From positions 1 through 64,000 of the forward strand of contig NZ_JAJJWI010000001.1 in NCBI RefSeq assembly GCF_020907275.1: 64,000 nt of DNA, in the 5' to 3' direction. The DNA is from Pontibacter silvestris. Its GTDB lineage: Bacteria; Bacteroidota; Bacteroidia; Cytophagales; Hymenobacteraceae. Of this stretch, positions 26,894 to 36,096 are shown piece after piece (position 1 is the stretch's first letter; each line of letters starts with the position of its first letter). Below the pieces are notes generated by a model. The model was not told where the DNA came from and searched no databases. It was given only the letters and a program-made list of their open reading frames with translations. A program made the position numbers and the translations under genes.

Positions 26894-27079
26894 ACCATTT
26901 ACCCGTTTATCCGATACAAAGTGCTTAGTGGCCTGCTGTAATTTGAACTGTATAAAAGGGACATTATTCCATAAATATATCCTAATTATACATAGCTAGT
27001 CGCTTAAACAGAAAGAGGGAAGCCAGCTAAAAAAATGCTTTCTTTTCTGTTCTTATAGTGCCTAACATAGATAGTATAC

Positions 27080-28591
27080 ATGAAACAACAAACCTTGATT
27101 GGTGTCGATATAGGTACCACCAGTACAAAAACCGTAGCTTTTGATATTGAAGGTAAAGTCCTGTTTCATTATGCAATTGAATATCCCATTATAAGTAAAG
27201 AGCCAGACCATGCCGAGCAAGACCCTAAAGTGGTTTTACAGGCTGTGTTAGATGGCTTGAAAATAGTCGTAGAGCAGCTTCATAATAGTGGCTATCATCT
27301 GCAAGGAGTCAGCTTTAGTAGTGCTATGCATAGCCTTATTGTAGTAGATGAGCAAGATCACCTGCTCACAAACTGCCTGATCTGGGCTGATAGCAGGAGC
27401 AAAGAATACGCCACCGAGCTTAAGAACAGTGCTATTGGTCACACCATCTATCTGCAAACCGGAACGCCGCTTCACCCTATGTCGCCGCTTCCTAAAATAT
27501 GCTGGCTACGGGACCATGAACCAGAGGTGTATCGGAAAGCAGCAAAGTTTATCGGCATAAAAGAGTATGTATTCTTAAGGTTATTCGGAGAACATAAAGT
27601 TGATTATTCTATTGCCTCAGCCACAGGGTTGTTCAATATTTTTGATTTAGACTGGCATACAGAAGCATTGAAGATAGCCGGAATTAATGAAGAGCAGCTA
27701 TCTAAACCAGTGCCTTCCACATATACTTTTCATGACTTAAGGCCCAGGTATGCCACATACCTGAATATTTCTTCTGCCACACCTTTTGTTATTGGTGCCA
27801 GCGATGGTTGCCTGGCTAACCTGGGTTCTAATGCCGTCCGGCCTGGCGATGCTGTGGTGACCATTGGTACTAGTGGTGCAGTGCGTATGATGGCAGATAA
27901 ACCGGCTACTGATCTGCAGGAGCGAATTTTTAGTTACATACTAACTCCCGAACGCTTTGTGTTAGGAGGTGCCGTGAATAATGGAGGAGTAGTGCTGCGG
28001 TGGTTTCGGGATAACTTCTTTGAACTAGAAACAGTAGCCGCCCGGGAGCAGAATTTCAATTCTTACACGCTGCTAAACAAAATGGCTTCCACTGTTCCTG
28101 CCGGAGCCGATGGACTTTTGTTTCTGCCTTACCTATTGGGAGAGCGGGCCCCTATTTGGGATGCCTCTGCACGTGGATGCTTTTTTGGTGTACATTTTAA
28201 CCACACACGGGCTCATTTTGCAAGGGCGGTAATGGAAGGTGTTATCTTTGGGGTTTACAGCGTTGGCAAAGCCCTTGAACAAACTATAGGTACTGCCTCT
28301 GCTATTTATGCCAATGGGGGCTTTGCCCGCTCAGAGCTGTGGGTGCAAATGCTGGCAGATGTTTTTAACATACAGGTGCATATAACAGAAACACCCGAAG
28401 GTTCAGCCTTTGGAGCTGCGGTAATGGGAATGTACGCCTTAAACATGATTGATAACCTGGAAGAGGTAGAAAAAATGGTTACCATCACTAAAACTTTTGT
28501 GCCAGATCAGCTAAACCATCAGCGTTATATGAAGAACTTTGCGCTGTTTGAGGAGCTGTACCCGAAGCTTAAAGGTAGCTTTGGTAAATAG
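27080..28591 (+). CDS. gntK: Gluconokinase, FGGY family
   Basis: A 503-residue FGGY carbohydrate kinase. It starts with the phosphate-binding motif GVDIGTTSTKTVAFD. The segment GVSFSSAMHSLIVVDEQ is typical of gluconate kinases of the Bacillus GntK type, and the ATP-site elements GTSGAVRMM and ANGGFARSELWVQMLADV are present. It makes 6-phosphogluconate from gluconate in the cytoplasm. The gluconate permease gene follows 96 bp downstream, which strongly supports gluconate over xylulose as substrate. Confidence 0.9.
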   Translation: MKQQTLIGVDIGTTSTKTVAFDIEGKVLFHYAIEYPIISKEPDHAEQDPKVVLQAVLDGLKIVVEQLHNSGYHLQGVSFSSAMHSLIVVDEQDHLLTNCLIWADSRSKEYATELKNSAIGHTIYLQTGTPLHPMSPLPKICWLRDHEPEVYRKAAKFIGIKEYVFLRLFGEHKVDYSIASATGLFNIFDLDWHTEALKIAGINEEQLSKPVPSTYTFHDLRPRYATYLNISSATPFVIGASDGCLANLGSNAVRPGDAVVTIGTSGAVRMMADKPATDLQERIFSYILTPERFVLGGAVNNGGVVLRWFRDNFFELETVAAREQNFNSYTLLNKMASTVPAGADGLLFLPYLLGERAPIWDASARGCFFGVHFNHTRAHFARAVMEGVIFGVYSVGKALEQTIGTASAIYANGGFARSELWVQMLADVFNIQVHITETPEGSAFGAAVMGMYALNMIDNLEEVEKMVTITKTFVPDQLNHQRYMKNFALFEELYPKLKGSFGK

Positions 28592-28687
28592 TATAATACC
28601 TGAATTAAAGCGAAGAAGAAGGCCTTGGTGTGCAGTAGGATGCTTGATTTTGTTGTTTCGAATCCTGTAAACTAATTTCCGCTTTCT

Positions 28688-30004
28688 ATGTCTCTCCTGA
28701 TTGTTGTTGCCGGTGTCGTAGCCTTGCTCATCCTGATATTAGGTTTTAAGCTAAACTCCTTTATTTCTCTTGTACTGGTATCGTTGGGGATAGGCATAAC
28801 CGAAGGTATGGCTGTAAACCAAGTGCTGGTATCAGTACAGAAAGGAATAGGAGATACATTAGGGTCTTTGGTGCTGATATTAGGTTTCGGAGCCATGTTA
28901 GGTAATCTTATGTCAGAAAGTGGAGCCGCCCAACGAATTACGTATGGGCTTATGAACCGTTTTGGGAGGAAGAATGTGCAGTGGGCTATGGTACTGACTG
29001 GCTTGATTGTCGGCCTGCCTATGTTTTACAATGCTGGTTTTGTAGTGATTATACCCTTGGTGTTTGCTGTGGCGCTTTCTGCTGACCTACCTTTACTATA
29101 TGTCGGTATTCCTGCAGCAGCGGCACTTTCTGTAACACATGGTTTTTTGCCTCCACACCCGGGGCCGACAGCTATTGCAGTTATATTTGAAGCAGACATT
29201 ACCCGGGTGTTGTTGTACGGACTTATTATAGCTGTACCTACCATTGTAATAGCAGGGCCTTTTTTCACTCGCTTTCTGAAGCATATCCACACGTCACCAC
29301 CGCAGAACTTATTTACTGCCAAAAAGTTTACAGAAGAGGAAATGCCGGGCTACGGAATAAGCGTGTTTACAGCTCTGGTACCTATCCTGCTCATGGCTAC
29401 AGCTGCCATCCTTACTATCCTACTCCCTGCCACATCTGCAGTAAGGCAGTTGTTCGAGTTTGTTGGCGATCCTGTTATGGCTTTACTTATTTCGGTATTG
29501 GTAGCTATTGTTACCTTAGGCTTGAACAGAGGTAAACCCATGGCGGAGATAATGAAGACAGTAACAGACTCCATTGCAGGTATCGCCATGATTCTGTTGA
29601 TAATTGGCGGAGGAGGTGCCTTAAAGCAGGTGCTGGTAGATAGTGGAGTGGGAGACGATGTCACGAACCTGGTAAGTAACACCTCATTGTCGCCCCTGTT
29701 TCTGGCTTGGTTGGTAACAGCACTATTGCGGGTTTGTTTAGGGTCAGCTACTGTTGCAGCCATTACCGGTGCAGGTATTGCATTACCCATGCTGGCAGCC
29801 ACAGGAATTAGTCCGGAACTAATGGTACTGTCTATAGGAGCAGGTAGCCTGATGTTCTCTCATGTAAATGACCCTGGCTTCTGGATGTTCAAAGAATACT
29901 TTAACCTCACTATTCCACAAACCATTGCCACCTGGTCTATTATGGAAACTATTGTGTCAGTTATGGGGCTAATAGGTGCTTTATTACTTGAACTGGTTAT
30001 TTAA
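28688..30004 (+). CDS. gntT: Gluconate:H+ symporter, GntP family
   Basis: A 438-residue, roughly 12-segment permease. The family motifs are visible: LGFGAMLGNLMSESGAAQRI, LPMFYNAGFVVIIPLVFA, and HGFLPPHPGPTAIAV, a GntP signature. The C-terminal half contains LRVCLGSATVAAITGAGIALP and FSHVNDPGFWMFKEYF. It would import gluconate or a related sugar acid with protons. It pairs with the gluconokinase gene directly upstream. Confidence 0.92.
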   Translation: MSLLIVVAGVVALLILILGFKLNSFISLVLVSLGIGITEGMAVNQVLVSVQKGIGDTLGSLVLILGFGAMLGNLMSESGAAQRITYGLMNRFGRKNVQWAMVLTGLIVGLPMFYNAGFVVIIPLVFAVALSADLPLLYVGIPAAAALSVTHGFLPPHPGPTAIAVIFEADITRVLLYGLIIAVPTIVIAGPFFTRFLKHIHTSPPQNLFTAKKFTEEEMPGYGISVFTALVPILLMATAAILTILLPATSAVRQLFEFVGDPVMALLISVLVAIVTLGLNRGKPMAEIMKTVTDSIAGIAMILLIIGGGGALKQVLVDSGVGDDVTNLVSNTSLSPLFLAWLVTALLRVCLGSATVAAITGAGIALPMLAATGISPELMVLSIGAGSLMFSHVNDPGFWMFKEYFNLTIPQTIATWSIMETIVSVMGLIGALLLELVI

Positions 30005-30110
30005 GAGGAACTGCTCTAAAACTTAAATGTTAGCTTAGGGAAAAGCAGGGAAGATGGACAGACTGTGCGCTTATTTACCAATGGCAAGAGAGAGCACAGC
30101 CACTTGCTAT

Positions 30111-30146
30111 CCTGGCTTTAACAATATAACAGCTACTTAAGCCAGG
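30111..30146. terminator. Hairpin downstream of the gluconate permease gene
   Basis: CCTGGCTT (30111-30118) pairs with AAGCCAGG (30139-30146). The right arm overlaps the stop codon of a small minus-strand frame. Confidence 0.45.
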
Positions 30147-30397
30147 GCAGGCTTAAAGATTTCTTTTAGCACTTTTTGAGAGTAACACTTCAGCCGTCTG
30201 TTTAATCTCTTTGTTCCTATTCTGTTTATAGGTACACCAAGCTCGTTACTGCGTCTTGTAGCTTTAACTTCCACTTGTATCTCTTCATAAAAAGATAGCT
30301 CAAGGCCTTTATTGGTGGCGTACTCTCTTACGGTATAATAATAGCTCATAGCTGTATATGAATATTTACCAGTTATTGTGTTCGTTACGATTTCCAA
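30137..30397 (-). CDS. Possible 86-residue protein of unknown function
   Basis: A minus-strand frame lies alone between the gluconate permease gene and susC, where no other gene covers the DNA. The protein is basic, with a tyrosine-rich start (SYYYTVREYATNKGLEL) and a lysine/arginine-rich end (KRLNRRLKCYSQKVLKEIF). Its composition looks protein-like, but I know no family for it. Its stop codon is inside a hairpin that may end the permease transcript. Treat it as a hypothetical gene. Confidence 0.4.
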   Translation of the reverse strand: MEIVTNTITGKYSYTAMSYYYTVREYATNKGLELSFYEEIQVEVKATRRSNELGVPINRIGTKRLNRRLKCYSQKVLKEIFKPALA

Positions 30398-30898
30398 GTT
30401 ATAAAGTTCTAAAAATATTGATATTATTTTTTACAGAGAAACAAAAGTCCTGAAAATAGCGCTTATAACAATATAAGGTTAGATTATAAAAGTGGTCACA
30501 AATTTTTTTACTTACAAGCTTGGTTTATTAAAATTGTTGAGATATATTTATTCTATTCATTTCTAGATCAATAGATCCAAAGTCTGGTAAGCTAAGGCAT
30601 TTATTAAGTACTGTATTTATTCTTCTTGGTAAGAAACTAACGTAAACGGTATTTCTCCTCAAAATTAAACATAACGTGAATTTAAAATTAAAGAATGGCA
30701 AGGGGTTATTATTGATTTAAAACCTAACAAACATAAGTTAGTAATTAGTATACAACTGTAGGTTTAAACGAATAAGCAGCTGTGATATTTATGAGTTAAT
30801 TAGTAGATAATAAGCTTTCATTTGAAGGAAGTTTAGGGATAGGAGATAAGTTTAAGATATTTTTCACACATTTTTTTACCCTATAAACATGTTAACAT
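30398..30898. other. AT-rich leader region upstream of susC
   Basis: About 500 bp with no credible gene. GTTTAAGATA at 30850-30859 matches the core of the inverted repeat upstream of the dehydrogenase pair (24505-24514), which may hint at a shared regulator or may be chance. No clear promoter was identified. Confidence 0.4.
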
Positions 30899-33800
30899 AT
30901 GCAAAAAAGTCTACTTAAAGAGCTGAGGTACTTGCTTGTGCTCCCTCTTTTCTTCTTGTCTGTTGCTGGAGCTGTTGCCCAAGGTGTTACAGTGAAAGGC
31001 AAGGTTACAGACGCTAATGGGCAAAGCTTACCTGGTGTTACAGTCGTTTTAAAAGGAACATCAATAGCTGCACCAACAGATTTTGATGGTAATTACATGC
31101 TGAATTTACCTAATGGCAATGGTACATTAATCTTTTCCTTTATTGGTTATCAGGGACAGGAAGTGCCAGTTAATAACCGGACAACAATAAATGTTTCGCT
31201 GGCCGACGATGCGAAAGCATTAGATGAAGTGGTAGTGGTAGGTTATGCTACACAGGAGAAAAAAGACCTGACAGGTTCAGTGGCCATAGTAGATGTTGCA
31301 GAAATGACCAAGCAGCCAGCTGCGCAGGTTTCAAGTATGCTACAAGGCAGAGCTGCCGGTGTTACCGTGTTGGGTTCAGGACAGCCTGGAGCTGCGCAAC
31401 AAATAAGAATAAGAGGTTTTAATACATTTGGAAACAACTCACCATTGTATGTTGTGGATGGCGTGCCGACACAAAACATAAACGATATCAACCCCAATGA
31501 TATTGAGTCGATGCAAGTACTGAAAGATGCCGGTTCTGCTTCTATTTATGGTTCCCGTGCTGCTAACGGTGTTGTTATTATCACTACTAGAAGAGGTAAA
31601 GACAAAATAACCGTGCAGTATGATGGATATTATGGTACACAAAGGCCTCCGAGTGGCAATGTATGGAACTTGGCGAATCCGCAGGAAATGGCTGATTTGA
31701 CATGGAGGGCATTAAGAAATACTAATCCTGATGAACCTATTTCACATCCATTATATGGTTCCGGTGAAGCCCCAGTACTTCCTGATTATCTGGTTGCCGG
31801 TAGTAACACCGGGCTAATGGAAGGAGACCCAAGAGTAGACCCTTCTCTTTACAATTTGAATCCAAACTATACGGGTGGTAGTTCAGAGCTTAACTCCTTC
31901 TATCGTATTGTGCGTGCGAACAAAGAAGGGACCGAATGGTTTCATGAAATTTTTAAACCAGCGCCAATAACCAGCCATAATATAGCAGTGAGTGGTGGTG
32001 GCGATATAGGCAAATATTATTTCTCAGCTAACTATTTTGATCAGAAGGGTACACTGGCGAACACTTATTTTAAAAGATTCACGGTACGGTCAAACAGCAC
32101 CTTTAATCTGAACAAGAAGATCAGAGTTGGAGAAAACCTGGCATATTCCATCATTGATAATCCTACATTGGATCTCAGTGGTGAATCTGTTATCAACCAT
32201 GCTTACCGGCAGCAGACTATCATCCCGGTACATGACATCATGGGAAACTATGCGGGCTCTTCTGGTAATGGGCTGGGAAATGCTGACAACCCGGTTGCTA
32301 TTTTAGACCGACGCCGTAACAATGAAGTCATGAATACCCGCCTGTTTGGTAACGTGTTTGTTGAGGCAGACATTATAGAAGATTTTACATTACGTACCAG
32401 CTTTGGTGGCGAGTTGTATCATAATACAAATAACTCCTTTACTTTCCCGGAGTATGAAAGTGCTGAAAACTCTACCTTTAACCAGTTTGAGCAAAATGCC
32501 AATAATGGCTATAACTGGACCTGGACCAACACATTGTCTTATCACAAGACCCTAAATGATGTGCATGATCTGAAAGTGCTGGTTGGAACAGAAGCATACA
32601 ATAATTTCTCAAATAACTTAGGTGGCGTTACGCAGGGGTATTTCTCTTTCGATCCTAATTTTACGAACCTTTCGACTGGTTCCGGTACGCAAACAAACTC
32701 CAGTAGCAGAAGCTCAGATGCGTTGTACTCGTTAATCGGAAGGATAGACTATAACTTAATGGATAAGTATCTGTTAGGGTTTGTCATCCGCCGTGATGGA
32801 TCATCCCGCTTTTTGAATAACCAATACGGTACATTTCCGGCAGTTAGTGCTGGCTGGCGTATTTCGCAGGAAGGGTTCATGCAGAACGTTTCATGGGTTA
32901 GTGATTTGAAGTTGCGTGGTGGATATGGTGTAATGGGTAACCAGTTGAACGTAGATCCAAGCAATGCTTTTACCACCTATGGCCAGGACAGGAACCTTAC
33001 GTTTTATGACATTAATGGTACGAACAACAGTACAACGCTAGGTTTCAGGCAGGCACGTATCGGTAACCCGGATGCCAAGTGGGAAACCAATGTAAACAGC
33101 AATATAGGTTTCGATGCGACTTTGTTCAATGGTAAACTAGATGTTACGGCAGATTACTACAGCAAAGAAATAAGAGACTTATTATATAACCCTGAACTTC
33201 CTGGTACTGCAGGTGCTGCTACTGTGCCATATGTAAACATTGCTAAAATACAGAACAAGGGCTTCGATGCCGCTATAACTGGCCATATAGAAGTTACATC
33301 AGATCTGAGGTTTGACCTGACGGGTACAATTACTACCTATAAAAACAAAATTCTGAAAGTATCTAATGGCGCTCAGAATTTCGATTTGGAGTCACGTCGC
33401 TTTAATGGTAACTATATAATCCGTAATCAGGTTGGTTCTTCTATGAGTTCCTTCTTTGGTTATCAGATTGAAGGTTTCTGGGATGATGAAGCAGAAATCA
33501 ACGCCGCTAATGAACAAGCACGTGCTGCAGCTAACGATCCTAATGCCGTTTACCAGACAGACGTTAAGGTGGGGCGCTTTCGCTATGCTGATATAAATGA
33601 TGATGGGCAAATTACCGCTGATGATAGGACCATACTGGGAAGCCCTAACCCGGATTTTACCTATGGCCTGAACATCGCAGCTACTTATAAGAACTTTGAC
33701 TTTACCATGTTCCTGTACGGTTCACAAGGAAATGAGATATGGAACCAGGTAAAATGGTGGACAGATTTCTATACTAATTTTGCCGGAGCTAAAAGTAAAA

Positions 33801-34171
33801 CTGCTGTATATGATTCCTGGACACCAGAAAACCATGATGCAACAGCTCCTATTCAGGAAAACGTAGGGTCATTCAGTACAAGTACTGTCCCTAATTCTTA
33901 TTATGTGGAGAATGGTTCTTACCTGAGAGCTAAAAACGCACAAATAGGTTATTCTTTACCTGCCTCTTTAACCAGCAAGTACGGCATTGGAAGATTAAGA
34001 GTATACGTGCAGGCAGCAAACCTTTTCACTATTACTAAATACTCTGGTGTAGATCCGGAAATTACGGGGTATGATGATACAGGTGGAGTTAAAACTACAG
34101 GCTTTGGTATAGATGAAGGTAACTACCCTAACATGCGCCAGTACCTGTTCGGTTTAAATGTGTCATTTTAA
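30899..34171 (+). CDS. SusC/RagA-family TonB-linked outer-membrane transporter
   Basis: A 1090-residue TonB-dependent transporter. After the signal peptide (cleavage near AVAQ, residue 28) comes a carboxypeptidase-D-like domain (VTVKGKVTDANGQSLPGVTVVLKGT, about 29-105). The TonB-box region LDEVVVVGYATQEKKDLTGSV follows, then the plug with MLQGRAAGVTV and SIYGSRAANGVVIITT, and a 22-strand-type barrel. It imports oligosaccharides together with the SusD lipoprotein encoded 27 bp downstream. No SusE, SusF or glycoside hydrolase lies directly beside it, so the glycan cannot be named; neighbours suggest sugar acids or oxidised glycosides. Confidence 0.95.
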   Translation: MQKSLLKELRYLLVLPLFFLSVAGAVAQGVTVKGKVTDANGQSLPGVTVVLKGTSIAAPTDFDGNYMLNLPNGNGTLIFSFIGYQGQEVPVNNRTTINVSLADDAKALDEVVVVGYATQEKKDLTGSVAIVDVAEMTKQPAAQVSSMLQGRAAGVTVLGSGQPGAAQQIRIRGFNTFGNNSPLYVVDGVPTQNINDINPNDIESMQVLKDAGSASIYGSRAANGVVIITTRRGKDKITVQYDGYYGTQRPPSGNVWNLANPQEMADLTWRALRNTNPDEPISHPLYGSGEAPVLPDYLVAGSNTGLMEGDPRVDPSLYNLNPNYTGGSSELNSFYRIVRANKEGTEWFHEIFKPAPITSHNIAVSGGGDIGKYYFSANYFDQKGTLANTYFKRFTVRSNSTFNLNKKIRVGENLAYSIIDNPTLDLSGESVINHAYRQQTIIPVHDIMGNYAGSSGNGLGNADNPVAILDRRRNNEVMNTRLFGNVFVEADIIEDFTLRTSFGGELYHNTNNSFTFPEYESAENSTFNQFEQNANNGYNWTWTNTLSYHKTLNDVHDLKVLVGTEAYNNFSNNLGGVTQGYFSFDPNFTNLSTGSGTQTNSSSRSSDALYSLIGRIDYNLMDKYLLGFVIRRDGSSRFLNNQYGTFPAVSAGWRISQEGFMQNVSWVSDLKLRGGYGVMGNQLNVDPSNAFTTYGQDRNLTFYDINGTNNSTTLGFRQARIGNPDAKWETNVNSNIGFDATLFNGKLDVTADYYSKEIRDLLYNPELPGTAGAATVPYVNIAKIQNKGFDAAITGHIEVTSDLRFDLTGTITTYKNKILKVSNGAQNFDLESRRFNGNYIIRNQVGSSMSSFFGYQIEGFWDDEAEINAANEQARAAANDPNAVYQTDVKVGRFRYADINDDGQITADDRTILGSPNPDFTYGLNIAATYKNFDFTMFLYGSQGNEIWNQVKWWTDFYTNFAGAKSKTAVYDSWTPENHDATAPIQENVGSFSTSTVPNSYYVENGSYLRAKNAQIGYSLPASLTSKYGIGRLRVYVQAANLFTITKYSGVDPEITGYDDTGGVKTTGFGIDEGNYPNMRQYLFGLNVSF

Positions 34172-34198
34172 AAGTGTTCAAAGTTAATTTCTTTCAAT

Positions 34199-35980
34199 AT
34201 GAAAAGATCTAAATTCATATTAATGGCTGTGGTAATGGCTACTGCCATGCAAGTGTTTACTTCATGCGAAGAAGAGTTTCTAGATAAACCAGCTCTAGGA
34301 GCTTTGGACCCAAGTCTAGTAGCCAACAAAGCGGGTGTGGAAGCCCTTCTAATAGGTGCCTACGCCGCGTTAGATGCTCAGGGCGACGGGGAATCAATTG
34401 TTGGTGGTGGCCAGTGGGAGGCAGCTCCTACTAATTGGATTTATGGAAGTGTTGCCGGTGCAGATGCGCATAAAGGTAGCCTTGGTTCAGATCAGCCTGC
34501 TATCAATTCTATTGCTAATTTTATTACAGACCCAAGTAATGGGTTTTTAAATACCAAGTGGAGGGCCATGTACGAGGGAGTGTCACGCGCCAACTCTGTA
34601 CTGAGTCTGATGCAGGAAGCAACTGACATTTCAGATGCAGAAAAGTTAAGGATTGCTGGGGAAGCACGTTTCCTGCGTGGGCACTATTACTTTGAGCTGA
34701 AGAAAATGTTTAACATGGTGCCCTGGATTGATGAAACAACAACGGACTTTAATCAGCCCAATAATGAAGATATCTGGCCTAAAATTGAAGCAGACTTTCA
34801 GTTTGCTATGGATAACCTGCCAAATACGCAGGCACAGGTTGGAAGAGCAAACAAATGGGCTGCAGCTGCTTACCTTGGCAAAGCTTATATGTTTGAGCAT
34901 AAATACGCAGAGGCAAAAGCTATGTTTGATCAGGTGATTACTTCTGGAGTTACGTCTAATGGGTTGAAGTATGGCCTTGTAGATAAGTTTAAGGATAACT
35001 TTGATGCTTCCTCTGAAAATAACAAAGAGTCTGTGTTTGCTATACAGATGGTGGCTAATGACGGTACAAATACTATTTCAAATGCCAACCAGGGCGAGAT
35101 GCTGAATTACCCATACAATAGTCCCTTCCGCTGCTGTGGCTTTTATCAGCCTACTTTTGATTTGGCTAATTCTTACCGCACCAATACACAGGGACTTCCT
35201 TATCTGGATAATTACAACGCAACTCCATTAAAAAATGACCAGGGAATTAAATCTGATCAGCCCTTTACTCCGGATGAACAACCTGTAGACCCCCGACTGG
35301 ACTGGACTGTAGGGCGACGTGGTATTCCTTTTTTGGATTGGGGCAACCACCCAGGGCAAACATGGATACGTGAGCAAAATACAGCCGGACCTTATTCTGC
35401 CAAGAAACATATTTACTGGCAAGCTACAGCAGATACATACTCTGACCAGCATTCATGGGCTCCTGGTTCTGCTATTAACGTTGTACTAATCAGATTTGCA
35501 GATGTTCTGTTGATGGCAGCTGAAGCCGAAGCACAGTTAGGTAATCTGGCACAGGCACAGGAGCATGTTAATATGGTGCGTGCCAGAGCTGCTAACCCTA
35601 TTAACTATGTGCATGAATATGTAGACCCAAGCAAGCCTCTTAGTGGTTTCACTGATGAACCAGCTGCAAATTATAACATAGCGACCTACCCTGCAGGTTA
35701 CTTTGAAGGTTTGGGTAAAGACGAGGCACTGGAAGCTATTTACTTCGAACGCAAACTGGAACTGGCCCTGGAAGGCCATCGCTTCTTCGATTTGGTGCGC
35801 TGGGGAATAGCTGATCAGGTATTAAATGCATATTTCGACTATGAGGGGAATATAGTGCCAGATGTGAGTACAGGAAATTTCACAAAAGGGAAAAATGAAT
35901 ATTATCCTATTCCACAAAGGCAAATTGACCTACAGACAGTAAATGGAGAGTCAGCCTTAACGCAGAATCCTAATTACTAA
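34199..35980 (+). CDS. SusD/RagB-family glycan-binding lipoprotein
   Basis: A 593-residue outer-membrane lipoprotein. The signal ends VFTSC with the lipid-attachment cysteine at residue 23. The TPR-like SusD fold is shown by RANSVLSLMQEA, EARFLRGHYYFELKKMF, the region RFADVLLMAAEAEAQLGNLAQAQEHVNMVRARA, and the C-terminal ERKLELALEGHRFFDLVRWG. It captures glycan for the SusC porin. The gene is 27 bp after susC and ends in a strong terminator. Confidence 0.95.
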   Translation: MKRSKFILMAVVMATAMQVFTSCEEEFLDKPALGALDPSLVANKAGVEALLIGAYAALDAQGDGESIVGGGQWEAAPTNWIYGSVAGADAHKGSLGSDQPAINSIANFITDPSNGFLNTKWRAMYEGVSRANSVLSLMQEATDISDAEKLRIAGEARFLRGHYYFELKKMFNMVPWIDETTTDFNQPNNEDIWPKIEADFQFAMDNLPNTQAQVGRANKWAAAAYLGKAYMFEHKYAEAKAMFDQVITSGVTSNGLKYGLVDKFKDNFDASSENNKESVFAIQMVANDGTNTISNANQGEMLNYPYNSPFRCCGFYQPTFDLANSYRTNTQGLPYLDNYNATPLKNDQGIKSDQPFTPDEQPVDPRLDWTVGRRGIPFLDWGNHPGQTWIREQNTAGPYSAKKHIYWQATADTYSDQHSWAPGSAINVVLIRFADVLLMAAEAEAQLGNLAQAQEHVNMVRARAANPINYVHEYVDPSKPLSGFTDEPAANYNIATYPAGYFEGLGKDEALEAIYFERKLELALEGHRFFDLVRWGIADQVLNAYFDYEGNIVPDVSTGNFTKGKNEYYPIPQRQIDLQTVNGESALTQNPNY

Positions 35981-35989
35981 CTCTACACT

Positions 35990-36034
35990 CTACAAAGCGC
36001 AAAGCTTAAACAAGCTTTGCGCTTTGTAGTCTTA
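35990..36034 (+). terminator. Strong terminator after susD
   Basis: Perfect 18-bp arms (35990-36007 and 36012-36029) with a 4-nt AAAC loop. It separates the SusC/SusD unit from the FG-GAP gene. Confidence 0.75.
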
Positions 36035-36096
36035 TCGCTAAAGATGCTTATTAGTGCTTTAGCTTTACTTGTTTTCATTCGTAACAGCACAGCAAG

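Noticed and set aside
28655..28672. TTTCGAATCC, resembling a tRNA T-loop
   Set aside because: No acceptor stem, anticodon arm or D arm could be built around it.
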